From the NCBI GenBank assembly GCA_013360395.1, contig JABWBQ010000004.1:25313-89312 (forward strand): a stretch of DNA of 64,000 nucleotides. The letters run 5' to 3'. Shown one piece after another: positions 33,230 to 41,795 of this stretch. This DNA comes from Flavobacteriales bacterium (GTDB lineage Bacteria; Bacteroidota; Bacteroidia; Flavobacteriales_F; PHOS-HE28). Position numbers and translations under genes: made by a program. Each line of letters opens with the position of its first letter. Positions within the stretch are counted from its first letter, which is position 1. Under the pieces are notes generated by a model, which was not told where the DNA came from, searched no databases, and saw only the letters and a program-made list of their open reading frames with translations.

Positions 33230-33979
33230 TCACAACTGCTGGATGACCGTGAGCAGGCGGCTCATGTAGGTACGGCCGATGGGGATGCGTTTCCCGGACT
33301 CGAGCACCACGTCGCCGTCATCGATGCTCTGGATGCGGTCCAGGCGGATGATGTGGGAGCGGTGGATGCGCAGGAAATCACCCGCGGGGAGCATGGCCTC
33401 GAAATCCTGCATGGTGCCGTGCACCACGTAGCGCCGGTCCTTCAGATGGAAGGAGGCGTAATCCTTCAGGGCCTCCACATGCTCGATCTCGCGGAAGGCG
33501 ATCCGCACGGCGCGGCCTTTGTGCTTGATGAAGATGTGGTCATCGTCCTGCCCCTTGCTCACCGAGCGCAACAGGCGGTCCCGTTCCATGCGCAACTTGG
33601 CCTCCTCGCCGCCTTTGAAGAGGGCGATCTCGATGTTGGAGCGCAGGGCCGCCTCGGTGAAGGGCTTCACGATGTAGCCCAGGGGCTCGGCCACTTTGGC
33701 CTCGCTGAGGGTGCTGTCCTCCGAGAAGGCGGTGAGGAAGACCACCGGAATGCCGGTGCTGGTGCGGATCACCTTGGCCGCCTCGATGCCGGTCATGGCA
33801 CTGCGCAGCCGGATGTCCATGAGCACCATGTCCGGCCTTTGTTCCATGGCCAGGCTCACGGCTTCGTGGCCGTCGCCCGTGCTGCCGGCCACATCGTAGC
33901 CCAGCAACGTCAGGCTGCGTTCGATATCCTTGCGGATGAGGGCTTCGTCCTCGACGACCAGGATGCGGGGGTGGTTCAT
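33230..33979 (-). CDS. LytTR-type response regulator
   Basis: 249 residues. Receiver domain 1-~120: acidic pocket E10/D11, phosphoacceptor D55 in MVLMDIRL, and conserved Lys in YIVKPF. Linker, then a LytTR DNA-binding domain (~150-249; DHIFIKHKGRAVRI, HVEALKDYASFHL, RIHRSHIIRLDRIQSI). It should control promoters with paired direct repeats on phosphorylation. No histidine kinase gene is adjacent, so the partner is elsewhere. Start at ATG 33979 (NHPRILVVEDE). Confidence 0.93.
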   Translation of the reverse strand: MNHPRILVVEDEALIRKDIERSLTLLGYDVAGSTGDGHEAVSLAMEQRPDMVLMDIRLRSAMTGIEAAKVIRTSTGIPVVFLTAFSEDSTLSEAKVAEPLGYIVKPFTEAALRSNIEIALFKGGEEAKLRMERDRLLRSVSKGQDDDHIFIKHKGRAVRIAFREIEHVEALKDYASFHLKDRRYVVHGTMQDFEAMLPAGDFLRIHRSHIIRLDRIQSIDDGDVVLESGKRIPIGRTYMSRLLTVIQQL

Positions 33980-34183
33980 GGGGTGTTCGGACCGGGGCCT
34001 GTCCGGCGCACACAACGATACGGCCAGGGGGCAGGGAAGTTGCCGGGATCTCGACCAAGCGTTGCGGAAGGGCGATGGAGCAGCGTTCTGTGACGAGCGA
34101 TGCCGGTCCTCCGTCGCTGGCGGTCCTTCCACGCGTCAGGCGCCGCCCCTCCGGCCGACGGCACGGGCAAGTGCTTCGCCGCT

Positions 34184-34191
34184 TAGCTTCG
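34184..34191 (+). promoter_or_regulatory. Promoter -7 element of the M1 peptidase gene
   Basis: TAGCTTCG, 22 bases before the ATG at 34214. Confidence 0.45.
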
Positions 34192-34213
34192 TGCGGAACG
34201 AACCCCGCCCCGG

Positions 34214-36640
34214 ATGCGCCTCCTTCTCCTTGCTTCCGCATCGCTCCTGGCCATCGCCGCCCAGGCCCAGCCCTTCCGCATGGGCTGCCGCATCCTGCAC
34301 GAGCCCTATCGCCCCGGGCCGGAACTGACCGCCACGCAGCGCACGCAGATCGACGAGACCATCGCGCGCAGCGACACCTTCGACATCCAGCACTACGACA
34401 TCAGCCTGGACGTGACCCGGGTGCAGGACCAGTGGATCGCGGGGGCATGCGCGGTGACCTTCAGCGCACGCATGGCCGGGCAGACGGCCATCCGGTTCGA
34501 CCTGTTGGACCTGGCGGTGGACTCGGTGACGAGCCCGTTGGGCCAGCATCCGTACACCTACGACGGGGCGTTCCTGACCGTGGACCTGCTGGGGGCGCCG
34601 TTGGTGGGCGAACAACGCACGCTGACGGTGCACTACCAGGGCAGCCCGCAACGCGATCCGGACTGGGGCGGCTTCTACTTCGAGAGCGGCTACATCTACA
34701 ACCTGGGGATCGGCATCAGCACCATCCCGCCCAACTTCGGCAAGGTGTGGTACCCCTGCTTCGATTCCTTCGTGGAACGCGCCACGTACACCTACCACGT
34801 GAAGAGCGCCGGCACCTACCGGCTCCGCGGCCAGGGCGACTTCCTGGGCGAGGTGCAGTTGGGCGGCGACACCGTGGTGCGGTCCTACACCATCGGCAGG
34901 GCGCTGCCCACGCACGTCTCGGCCGTGGCCGTCTCCGGCTACGTGGACAGCACCTACGTGCATGCCGGGGCCTACGGGAACATCCCGGTGACCCTGAGCG
35001 CCAAGCCCGCGCACCTGGCCGGCATGGTGTCCCGTTTCGGCGACCTGGGCGGTGCCATCGATGCCTGCGAGCATTGGTACGGGCCGTACGGCTGGGGGCG
35101 CGTGGGCTACGTGCTCACCACCGACGGCGCCTTGGAGATCCCCACCAACATCGCCTATCCGCAGTTCATGACCGGGCAGCCCGTTCCGGACAACCGCCAG
35201 CTGCTGAGCCACGAGCTGGGCCACCACTGGTGGGGCGATATCGTGACCCCGTACATCCACAACGACATGTGGCTGAAGGAAGGCCCGGCCGAGTACACCG
35301 GCCACCTGGTCGATGAATGGGTGTATGGCCGCGACCAGTTCATCACCACCGTGCTGAACAACCAGTTCGATGTGCTGAAGAACAGCCACCTGCAGGACGG
35401 CGGGTTCCAGCCCTTGTCGCCCATGCCCGATCCGTACATCTACGGCCACCACACCTATTACAAGGGTGCCTCGGTGATGCACAACCTGCGGGGCTACCTG
35501 GGCGACACGCTCTTCCGGCAGGCCATGCATGGCGTGCAACTGGCGTACGCCGACACGGCTTTGGACGCCGCCGGGTTCCGCGACGCGCTGGAGCAGGCCA
35601 CCGGCGCCGACCTCGACCCCTTTTTCGATGCGTGGGTGTTCGCACCCGGCTTCAGCGTGTTCGTGGTGGAGGCCCTGAGCGCGGTGCAGCAAGGCGGCGG
35701 CTGGGCGGTGGACCTCACCCTGCGGCAGCGCCTGCGCGGCACCACGGCCTTCCACCACCAGGTGCCGCTGGACGTCACCCTGATCGGCGCGAACTGGCAA
35801 CGCAGCGAGCATCAGGTGATGGCCGACGGCGAGCTCACCGTGGTGGACCTCACCGCGCCGTTCGAGCCCGTGATGGCGGTGGTGAACGGGCATCGCCGAT
35901 TGAACCAGGCAAGGATGGACCACGAGTTCACCATCCGGCCGGGTGAGAGCTTCAGTTCCACCCTGCCGCGCGTGGACTTCCGCTTGTTCCCGGAGAACGT
36001 GCCCGACTCGGCGCTGTTCCGCGTGGACCACATCTGGGCCGGTCCGGAGGCGGCGCAGACCACCGCGGAAGTGGAGGCCGTGAGCGGAACGCACTACTGG
36101 GTGGTGGATGGCCTCTGGCCCGCAGGCACCCACCTGTCCGCGCGCATCAACTACTACGGTGCCTCGGACGCCCAACTGGACTTCGACCTGTACGACGTCA
36201 CCGAGGCCGGGGCCGCCGTGCTCTATCGCGCGCATCCCGGCGAACCGTGGACCACCTACCCGCATCAGGTGGTGGTGGCCGGCTCGCTCACCAACGGCAC
36301 CGGCTACATGGAACTGGACACCCTGCTGCAAGGGGAGTACACCTTGGGCCGGAGCGGGGCGATCGCCGCCGTCCACGGTCCCGATGCCTGGACCGACGGA
36401 GAGCTGAACGTGTACCCGGTGCCTGCCGTGGACCGGCTGCTGGTGGAGCTCCCCGACGGCTTCACCCCGATGGAACTGGCGCTCGTTTCCTCCGATGGCC
36501 GTGCCTGGTGGAGGCAGCGGGCCACGCGCGAACCGGTGCAGGTCCTGTCGGTGGCGGCCGTGCCCGCCGGGGCCTATGTGGTGGAACTGCGGGGACAGGA
36601 CGGGACCGTGCGTCGCCGACCGGTGCTCGTGGGCCGCTGA
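34214..36640 (+). CDS. Secreted M1-family metallopeptidase with T9SS type A sorting domain
   Basis: 808 residues. Signal peptide (LLLLASASLLAIAAQAQ). Aminopeptidase N-like domain ~45-490. The zinc site is HELGH (H333, E334, H337) with E356 in WLKEGPAEY, the exact HExxH-x18-E spacing of M1. A GALEIPTN segment sits where M1 enzymes have GxMEN; the divergence suggests altered substrate specificity. A beta-domain region follows, and the last ~80 residues (NVYPVPAVDRLLVEL ... GAYVVELR) form a type A T9SS sorting domain, so the enzyme should be secreted or cell-surface anchored. Promoter TAGCTTCG 22 bases upstream. Confidence 0.9.
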   Translation: MRLLLLASASLLAIAAQAQPFRMGCRILHEPYRPGPELTATQRTQIDETIARSDTFDIQHYDISLDVTRVQDQWIAGACAVTFSARMAGQTAIRFDLLDLAVDSVTSPLGQHPYTYDGAFLTVDLLGAPLVGEQRTLTVHYQGSPQRDPDWGGFYFESGYIYNLGIGISTIPPNFGKVWYPCFDSFVERATYTYHVKSAGTYRLRGQGDFLGEVQLGGDTVVRSYTIGRALPTHVSAVAVSGYVDSTYVHAGAYGNIPVTLSAKPAHLAGMVSRFGDLGGAIDACEHWYGPYGWGRVGYVLTTDGALEIPTNIAYPQFMTGQPVPDNRQLLSHELGHHWWGDIVTPYIHNDMWLKEGPAEYTGHLVDEWVYGRDQFITTVLNNQFDVLKNSHLQDGGFQPLSPMPDPYIYGHHTYYKGASVMHNLRGYLGDTLFRQAMHGVQLAYADTALDAAGFRDALEQATGADLDPFFDAWVFAPGFSVFVVEALSAVQQGGGWAVDLTLRQRLRGTTAFHHQVPLDVTLIGANWQRSEHQVMADGELTVVDLTAPFEPVMAVVNGHRRLNQARMDHEFTIRPGESFSSTLPRVDFRLFPENVPDSALFRVDHIWAGPEAAQTTAEVEAVSGTHYWVVDGLWPAGTHLSARINYYGASDAQLDFDLYDVTEAGAAVLYRAHPGEPWTTYPHQVVVAGSLTNGTGYMELDTLLQGEYTLGRSGAIAAVHGPDAWTDGELNVYPVPAVDRLLVELPDGFTPMELALVSSDGRAWWRQRATREPVQVLSVAAVPAGAYVVELRGQDGTVRRRPVLVGR

Positions 36641-36688
36641 CGATCGTCGAAAAGGAACCCGCCCGTGGAATGGCGGGTGCCGGGCCGT

Positions 36689-36696
36689 TAGCTTCG
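36689..36696 (+). promoter_or_regulatory. Promoter -7 element of the repeat protein gene
   Basis: TAGCTTCG, 13 bases before the ATG at 36710; same octamer as the gene upstream. Confidence 0.45.
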
Positions 36697-36709
36697 GCAC
36701 CACAAATCC

Positions 36710-39691
36710 ATGGACATGATCGGAAACTACGCAATGCGCATGGCGGTGGTCGCCCTGGCCCTGGCGGCCACGGAAGCTCCGGCCCAGCACACCAAGCAGG
36801 ACATCACACGGACCCCGACCGCGCGCCAGGACGGGCATCAACGCACGTTCACACCCGGACAGCTGTCGGGCAGCGAGGCCCCCCGGGCCAAGTCGCACAG
36901 ATCCACGAACCCAAGCCTGTTCCGCGGCGGCGCCCCGGTGAATGACAATTGCGCGGGCGCCATCACCATCCCGGTGGGGACCAGCTGCGTGCCGGTGGCG
37001 GGCAGCACGGCCGGTGCCACCAGCAGCCTGCCGGCGATCACCTGCAACAGCTACACCGGCACCGCGGACGATGACGTGTGGTTCAAATTCGTGGCCACGG
37101 CCCCTGCGATCACCGTGCTGGTGGACGGTTCCGCCCAGTTCGACGCCGTGGTGGACGTGCGCAGCGGTGCATGCAATGGCGCGAACATCGCCTGTGCCGA
37201 CCAGGTGGTCGACGACGGCACCGAGATGGTGTCCCTGACCGGCCTCACCGTCGGTGCCACCTACCTGGTGCGGGTCTACGACTATTACAACGGCCCGGCG
37301 CCCACCACCGACCTGACCATCTGCGCCTTCATCACCCCGCCGCCTCCGGCGAACGATCAGTGCGCCAACGTGGCGGGGCAGAACCTCGCCATTGGCGGAT
37401 CGCTCACGTTCACGGGCAGCACTGCCGGTGCGACCACCACCAACGACGCGGCGGTCGGCAGCGCCTTCGAGGGAGCGGTGCCCACGGTGTGGCACCGTTT
37501 CACCACGACCGCCTGCGCGAACGTGACGCTGGACTACTGCGGCACCGCGCCCGCCTTCGACGAGGTGTACATCGTCCTGACCCCGGATTGTCCGGCGGAT
37601 TCGGCCATCCTCGGTACGTACGATTTCACCACCTGCCCCGACGGCAACGGCACGGTGGTCTTCAACCAGCTGCCGGCGGGCAGCTACTATGTGCCCGTGG
37701 GCCTTTTCGGCGCCGGTTCGCTGGGGGCCTACACCATCCACCTGAACGCCTCTGCCTGCGGGGTCGCTCCGCCGAACGACCAGTGCCAGAACATCGTTCC
37801 ACAGGCCCTGAACGTGGGCGGTTCGCTCAGCTTCACAGGCACCACGGTCGGCGCCACCGCCACCAATGATGCCGTACCCCTTTCCGACATGGACGACAGC
37901 GTGCCCAAGGTCTGGCATGCCTTCACCCTTTCGAGCTGCGCCAACGTGCAGGTGAGCTACTGCGGCACCACCCCGGTGTACGACCAGATCTACATCGTGC
38001 TGACGGCATGCCCCGCGAGCACCTTCGAGCTGGGCACCTACGACTTCACCACCTGCGCCGACGGCAACGGCACGGTGTACTTCAGCGCCCTGCCGGCCGG
38101 CACGTACTACCTGCCCGTCGGTCAGTTCGGCGCGGGTACGACCGGGCCGTACACCCTGGAAGTGAGCGCCACGGCCTGCGCGGGTCTGCCGGCCAACGAC
38201 GAATGCGGCGGGTCCACGATGCTCACCGCGGGCACCCTCTGCCAGTACGTGACCGGCGATGTGGCCAACGCCACCGGATCGCTGCCGGCCATCAACTGCA
38301 ACGGGTTCACCGGTGATGCGAACGACGATGTGTGGTTCAGCTTCGTGGCCACGGCCGCCGCGCTGACCGTGGAGGTGGCAGGCTCCGATTCGCTGGACGC
38401 GGTGGTGGAACTGTTGTCCGGCGGTTGCGCGAACCCGACGAGCATCGGTTGTGCGGACGCCACCTTGGAGGGTGGCACGGAGGTGATCCAGGCCGCCGGC
38501 CTCACCGTGGGGCAGACCTACCACGTACGGCTGTACCACTACTACACGGACATCCCGGCCACCACCACCTTCGACATCTGTGTGTACGGCGGTGGCGCGG
38601 CACCGGGGAACGACAACTGCGCCGATGTGGTGTCGCAGCCGCTGGCGATCGGCGGCAACCTGAGCTTCACGGGAACCACGGTGGGCGCCACCGCCGCCGG
38701 TGATGCGGTCGCGGGCTCGCCCATGGACGACAACGTGCCCAAGGTGTGGCATGCCTTCACCCTCGTGGACTGCGCCGACGTCACCGTGTCGTATTGCGGA
38801 ACGAACCCGGCCTTCGATCAGGTGTATATCGTGTGGACCTCTTGTCCGGCGGACACCTTCCACGCAGGGACATACGACACCACCTCCTGCGCGGACGGCA
38901 ACGTCACCATCCGGTTCGCCACGCTTCAACCCGGCACCTACTGGCTGCCCGTGGGCCAGTTCGGATCGGGCACCACCGGGCCGTACACGCTCACGGTCGA
39001 GGCGGCGGCATGCCCCGGCCAGCCGGCGAACGACGATTGCGCCGACGCCATCGGCCTGCCCGTGTGGGCGACCACGGACTGCCCGCAGAACGGCGCCCAG
39101 GGCAACAACGCACAGGCCACCCAGGATGCCGGCGACCCCTCCTGCGACACGACCACGGGTTCGTACCTGGACATGTGGTACACCTTCAACTCCGGGCCGA
39201 ACACGGTCGTCACCATCAACTTCAACAATGTGAGCATGGGTGATGCCGTGGTGGTGGTGTACGACGGTTGCAACGGCACCGAACTCAGCTGCGTGATCGG
39301 GCCTGGCGCCCCGTACGACGTGACCGTGACACCCAACACGGACCATGTGGTGCGGGTGTACTCCAACACCCAGTACGGTGCGGGGGGCGAGTTCTCCATC
39401 TGCCTGTCCGCAGCCATCAGCACCGCGCTTGCCGAGGTCGTTGACGAAGGGTGGTCGCTGTTCCCGAACCCCGGCACCGGCGCCGTGTCCGTAGTGTGGC
39501 CCTGGGAGGGGACGGCGGCACAGCTGCAGCTCATCGACGCCACGGGTAGGACGGTATGGAACGCCCGCACCACGTTGGTCAAAGGGGTGAACGCTGTGCG
39601 TGAGGATGCCGGAACCTTGAAGGCGGGCACCTACGTGCTGCGTATCCGCACGGAAGCAGGGATCAGCGAGCAGCGCCTGCTGGTGCATTGA
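36710..39691 (+). CDS. Secreted protein of six ~139-residue tandem repeats with T9SS type A sorting domain
   Basis: 993 residues. Signal peptide within residues 1-25. Six units start at an N-D-x-C motif at residues 78, 215, 356, 496, 634 and 774, spaced 137-141. Two kinds alternate A-B-B-A-B-A: A has ADDDVWFKFVATA, B has SFTGTTVGAT and VPKVWHAFTL...YCGT. Each resembles a pre-peptidase/CBM-like beta-sandwich of T9SS cargo. The last ~75 residues (WSLFPNPGTGAVSV ... GTYVLRIRTEAG) are a type A sorting domain. No enzyme domain is present; an adhesive or binding role is inferred. A hairpin with T-rich tail follows. Confidence 0.88.
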   Translation: MDMIGNYAMRMAVVALALAATEAPAQHTKQDITRTPTARQDGHQRTFTPGQLSGSEAPRAKSHRSTNPSLFRGGAPVNDNCAGAITIPVGTSCVPVAGSTAGATSSLPAITCNSYTGTADDDVWFKFVATAPAITVLVDGSAQFDAVVDVRSGACNGANIACADQVVDDGTEMVSLTGLTVGATYLVRVYDYYNGPAPTTDLTICAFITPPPPANDQCANVAGQNLAIGGSLTFTGSTAGATTTNDAAVGSAFEGAVPTVWHRFTTTACANVTLDYCGTAPAFDEVYIVLTPDCPADSAILGTYDFTTCPDGNGTVVFNQLPAGSYYVPVGLFGAGSLGAYTIHLNASACGVAPPNDQCQNIVPQALNVGGSLSFTGTTVGATATNDAVPLSDMDDSVPKVWHAFTLSSCANVQVSYCGTTPVYDQIYIVLTACPASTFELGTYDFTTCADGNGTVYFSALPAGTYYLPVGQFGAGTTGPYTLEVSATACAGLPANDECGGSTMLTAGTLCQYVTGDVANATGSLPAINCNGFTGDANDDVWFSFVATAAALTVEVAGSDSLDAVVELLSGGCANPTSIGCADATLEGGTEVIQAAGLTVGQTYHVRLYHYYTDIPATTTFDICVYGGGAAPGNDNCADVVSQPLAIGGNLSFTGTTVGATAAGDAVAGSPMDDNVPKVWHAFTLVDCADVTVSYCGTNPAFDQVYIVWTSCPADTFHAGTYDTTSCADGNVTIRFATLQPGTYWLPVGQFGSGTTGPYTLTVEAAACPGQPANDDCADAIGLPVWATTDCPQNGAQGNNAQATQDAGDPSCDTTTGSYLDMWYTFNSGPNTVVTINFNNVSMGDAVVVVYDGCNGTELSCVIGPGAPYDVTVTPNTDHVVRVYSNTQYGAGGEFSICLSAAISTALAEVVDEGWSLFPNPGTGAVSVVWPWEGTAAQLQLIDATGRTVWNARTTLVKGVNAVREDAGTLKAGTYVLRIRTEAGISEQRLLVH

Positions 39692-39710
39692 TCACCATGA
39701 TCGGGAAGGG

Positions 39711-39747
39711 GCGGGGCGGACCATCGGGCCGCCCCGCTCGTTTTCTC
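39711..39747 (+). terminator. Rho-independent-type terminator after the repeat protein gene
   Basis: 9-bp stem GCGGGGCGG / CCGCCCCGC with 9-base loop, then TCGTTTTCTC. It starts 20 bases after the stop codon. Confidence 0.7.
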
Positions 39748-39832
39748 GCGTTTCCGGGGTTGTGCACACCCGCCTGTTGATCGATCGCCCCACCGAAGGC
39801 CCTCAAGCCTTTGATCCGCACCAGGCCCCGGA

Positions 39833-39840
39833 TAGTTTCG
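39833..39840 (+). promoter_or_regulatory. Promoter -7 element of the CarboxypepD_reg-like gene
   Basis: TAGTTTCG, 36 bases before the ATG at 39877. Confidence 0.45.
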
Positions 39841-39876
39841 CCGCCCGGTCCGCACACCAGTGGGACCACAGCGGGC

Positions 39877-40404
39877 ATGAGATGGTTGCGTGACCTGATG
39901 GTGGTGGCAGGCATATTGTTCAGCGCCACGGCGGCAGCGGCCCACCTGAGGATCGTGGGCACGGTGACGGACAAGTTCACCGCGGCACCGCTGGCCGATG
40001 CCCAGGTGCGGGTGTACCGCAACGGCGAGAAGGTGCGCACCCTGTCCACCGGCCCCACGGGCCGTTACGAGCTGCTGCTGGAGAACAACGCGGATTTCGT
40101 GATCCGCTTCGTGCGCCCCGGGCACGTCACCAAGTGCTTCACGGTGAGCACGCACGGGCCGGAGTGGGCGGGCGACCGCAGCGTGAAGGAGGTGTTCATC
40201 GAGATGACCATGTTCGAGCGGGTCGCCGACCTGGACCTTTCGTTCTTCGACCTGCCGATGGGCATCGCGCGCTTCGATCCCTTGAACGGCCGGATGGACT
40301 GGGACGAGGCGTACGACGGACGGATCCGCGGCGAAGTGGCCGCATTGATGGACGCCGTGGCGCGTGCGATGGCGGCGCGCGGGGCGCTGGCCAGGCTCGA
40401 TTGA
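39877..40404 (+). CDS. Exported protein with carboxypeptidase-regulatory-like domain
   Basis: 175 residues from ATG 39877, signal peptide MRWLRDLMVVAGILFSATAAAA. A single CarboxypepD_reg-like beta domain (IVGTVTDKFTAAPLADAQVRVY, TGPTGRYELLL, VTKCFTV) is followed by a segment with DLDLSFFDLPMGIARFDP. In Bacteroidota such stand-alone domains occur in envelope proteins; the role is not known. Its stop abuts the convergent xerD stop without a gap. Confidence 0.8.
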   Translation: MRWLRDLMVVAGILFSATAAAAHLRIVGTVTDKFTAAPLADAQVRVYRNGEKVRTLSTGPTGRYELLLENNADFVIRFVRPGHVTKCFTVSTHGPEWAGDRSVKEVFIEMTMFERVADLDLSFFDLPMGIARFDPLNGRMDWDEAYDGRIRGEVAALMDAVARAMAARGALARLD

Positions 40405-41322
40405 TCAGCCGGCCGACCGTGCGCGTGCACGGGGATGGTGCTGCAGGATGTTGCTGCGCAGGTATTCGCGGTCCAGGTGCGTGTAGATCTCGGTGGTGGT
40501 GATGCTGGCATGGCCGAGCATCTCCTGCACCGCGCGCAGGTCCGCCCCGCCCTCCACCAGATGCGTGGCGAAACTGTGGCGGAAGGTGTGGGGGCTGATG
40601 CCCTTGTGGATGCCGGCCTTCACGGCCAGGGCCTTCACCAGGTTGAAGACGGCCACACGGGACAGGGGCCCGCCACGTGCATTGAGAAAGAGCGCATCGC
40701 CGGCACGGGCGGCCACGGGCAGATGCACGCGCTCATGGTCGCGATACTCCGCGATGCGGTCCAACGTGTGGGGCGCGATGGGCACCAGCCGCTCCTTGTC
40801 GCCCTTGCCGACCACACGGATGAACCGCTCGGCCGCATGGATGTCGCTGATGCGCAATCCGCACAGTTCGCTCACGCGCAGGCCGCAGCCGTACAGCGTC
40901 TCCACCATGGCCCGGTCGCGGTGCGCCAGGGGACGGGACAGGTCGATCGCGGCCACGATGGCGTCGATCTCCGCAATGCTGAGGAACTCGGGCAGATGGC
41001 GCCCCGGCCTGGGCGACTCCAGCAATTCGGTGGGGTCGTTGTCGATCCGGCGGTCGAGCAGCAACGCGCGGTGGAAGGCACGCACCGCGCTCAACAGCCG
41101 GGCCTGGCTGCGTGCACCGATGCCCTGCTTGGCGGTGTGTGTGACGAAGGCCTGCAGGTCCTCCAGCCGCAGCGCATCGGGGGCCAGCACGGGGGCATGG
41201 GCCTCGGCGAAGGTCCGCAGCTTGGCCAGGTCGGAGAGGTAGGCCTCCACCGTGCGGTCGCTCAACGAGCGCTCCAGCTTAAGGTGGGTTCGGAACAGGT
41301 TGAGGGCGCGGTGCCAGTCCAC
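40405..41322 (-). CDS. xerD: Site-specific tyrosine recombinase XerD
   Basis: 305 residues, full length. N-terminal SAM-like core-binding domain (1-~105). The catalytic residues are all present: R149 (GLRVSEL), K173 (GKGDKERLVPI), H245 and R248 (HTFRHSFATHL), H271 (LGHASITTTEIYTHL) and Y280. It resolves chromosome dimers with XerC at dif. It starts with GTG at 41322, four bases after CATCTTTG. The xerD/aroQ divergent pair is a conserved Bacteroidota arrangement, supporting housekeeping XerD rather than a phage integrase. Confidence 0.93.
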   Translation of the reverse strand: MDWHRALNLFRTHLKLERSLSDRTVEAYLSDLAKLRTFAEAHAPVLAPDALRLEDLQAFVTHTAKQGIGARSQARLLSAVRAFHRALLLDRRIDNDPTELLESPRPGRHLPEFLSIAEIDAIVAAIDLSRPLAHRDRAMVETLYGCGLRVSELCGLRISDIHAAERFIRVVGKGDKERLVPIAPHTLDRIAEYRDHERVHLPVAARAGDALFLNARGGPLSRVAVFNLVKALAVKAGIHKGISPHTFRHSFATHLVEGGADLRAVQEMLGHASITTTEIYTHLDREYLRSNILQHHPRARARSAG

Positions 41323-41326
41323 CGCA

Positions 41327-41334
41327 CAAAGATG
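41327..41334 (-). promoter_or_regulatory. Promoter -7 element of xerD
   Basis: CATCTTTG, four bases from the GTG start: leaderless arrangement. Confidence 0.5.
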
Positions 41335-41354
41335 CCATCGCTGCCCCCTTTCGT

Positions 41355-41361
41355 TACTTCG
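41355..41361 (+). promoter_or_regulatory. Promoter -7 element of aroQ
   Basis: TACTTCG, five bases before the ATG at 41367; back to back with the xerD element. Confidence 0.45.
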
Positions 41362-41366
41362 CCGTC

Positions 41367-41795
41367 ATGGCGGACATCCTGGTGCTGAACGGACCCAACC
41401 TGGCCCTGCTGGGCCGTCGTGAACCGGCCATCTACGGCAAGGGCGACCTGGAGCACCTGATGGCCGGCCTGCGGGCGGAGTTCCCCGAACACCGCATCGA
41501 CCATCGCCAGAGCGAGCTGGAGGGCGACCTGGTGCGCTGGCTCCACGAGGCCGAGGGCGCCTATGCCGGGGTGGTGCTGAACGCAGGTGGCTACAGCCAC
41601 ACGTCGGTGGCCCTGCGCGATGCGGTGGCCGCCGTGACCGTGCCCGTGGTGGAGGTGCATCTTTCCAACCTGCTCGCGCGTGAACCGTTCCGCCACGTCT
41701 CGCTGCTCGGCGGCGTGTGCGTGGGCAGCATCATGGGCCTGGGGGCCGAGAGCTACCGCCTGGCGGTGGACCACCTGCTCCGGCGCGGGCGCTAA
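41367..41795 (+). CDS. aroQ: Type II 3-dehydroquinate dehydratase
   Basis: 142 residues, usual size. It catalyses the third shikimate step. Motifs: VLNGPNLALLGRREPAIYG (catalytic Arg/Tyr loop), HRQSELEGDLVRWLHEA, LNAGGYSHTSVALRDA (active-site Asn/His), and VEVHLSN. A Gly-Tyr replaces the common Pro-Gly-Ala-Tyr context but the functional residues remain. It converges on the glycosyltransferase gene with a 4-bp overlap of stops. Confidence 0.95.
   Translation: MADILVLNGPNLALLGRREPAIYGKGDLEHLMAGLRAEFPEHRIDHRQSELEGDLVRWLHEAEGAYAGVVLNAGGYSHTSVALRDAVAAVTVPVVEVHLSNLLAREPFRHVSLLGGVCVGSIMGLGAESYRLAVDHLLRRGR

Noticed and set aside
34136..39688. A stop-free minus-strand frame of 1850 codons across two plus-strand genes
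   Set aside because: The plus strand encodes two T9SS proteins with signal peptides, a zinc site and repeats. The antisense product is low-complexity (His/Gly/Val/Arg rich) and recurs from GC-rich codon bias.
40405..41322. XerD-like gene as the integrase of a genomic island
   Set aside because: Full housekeeping XerD length and motifs, conserved divergent pairing with aroQ, and no tRNA-associated att repeats or phage genes nearby.
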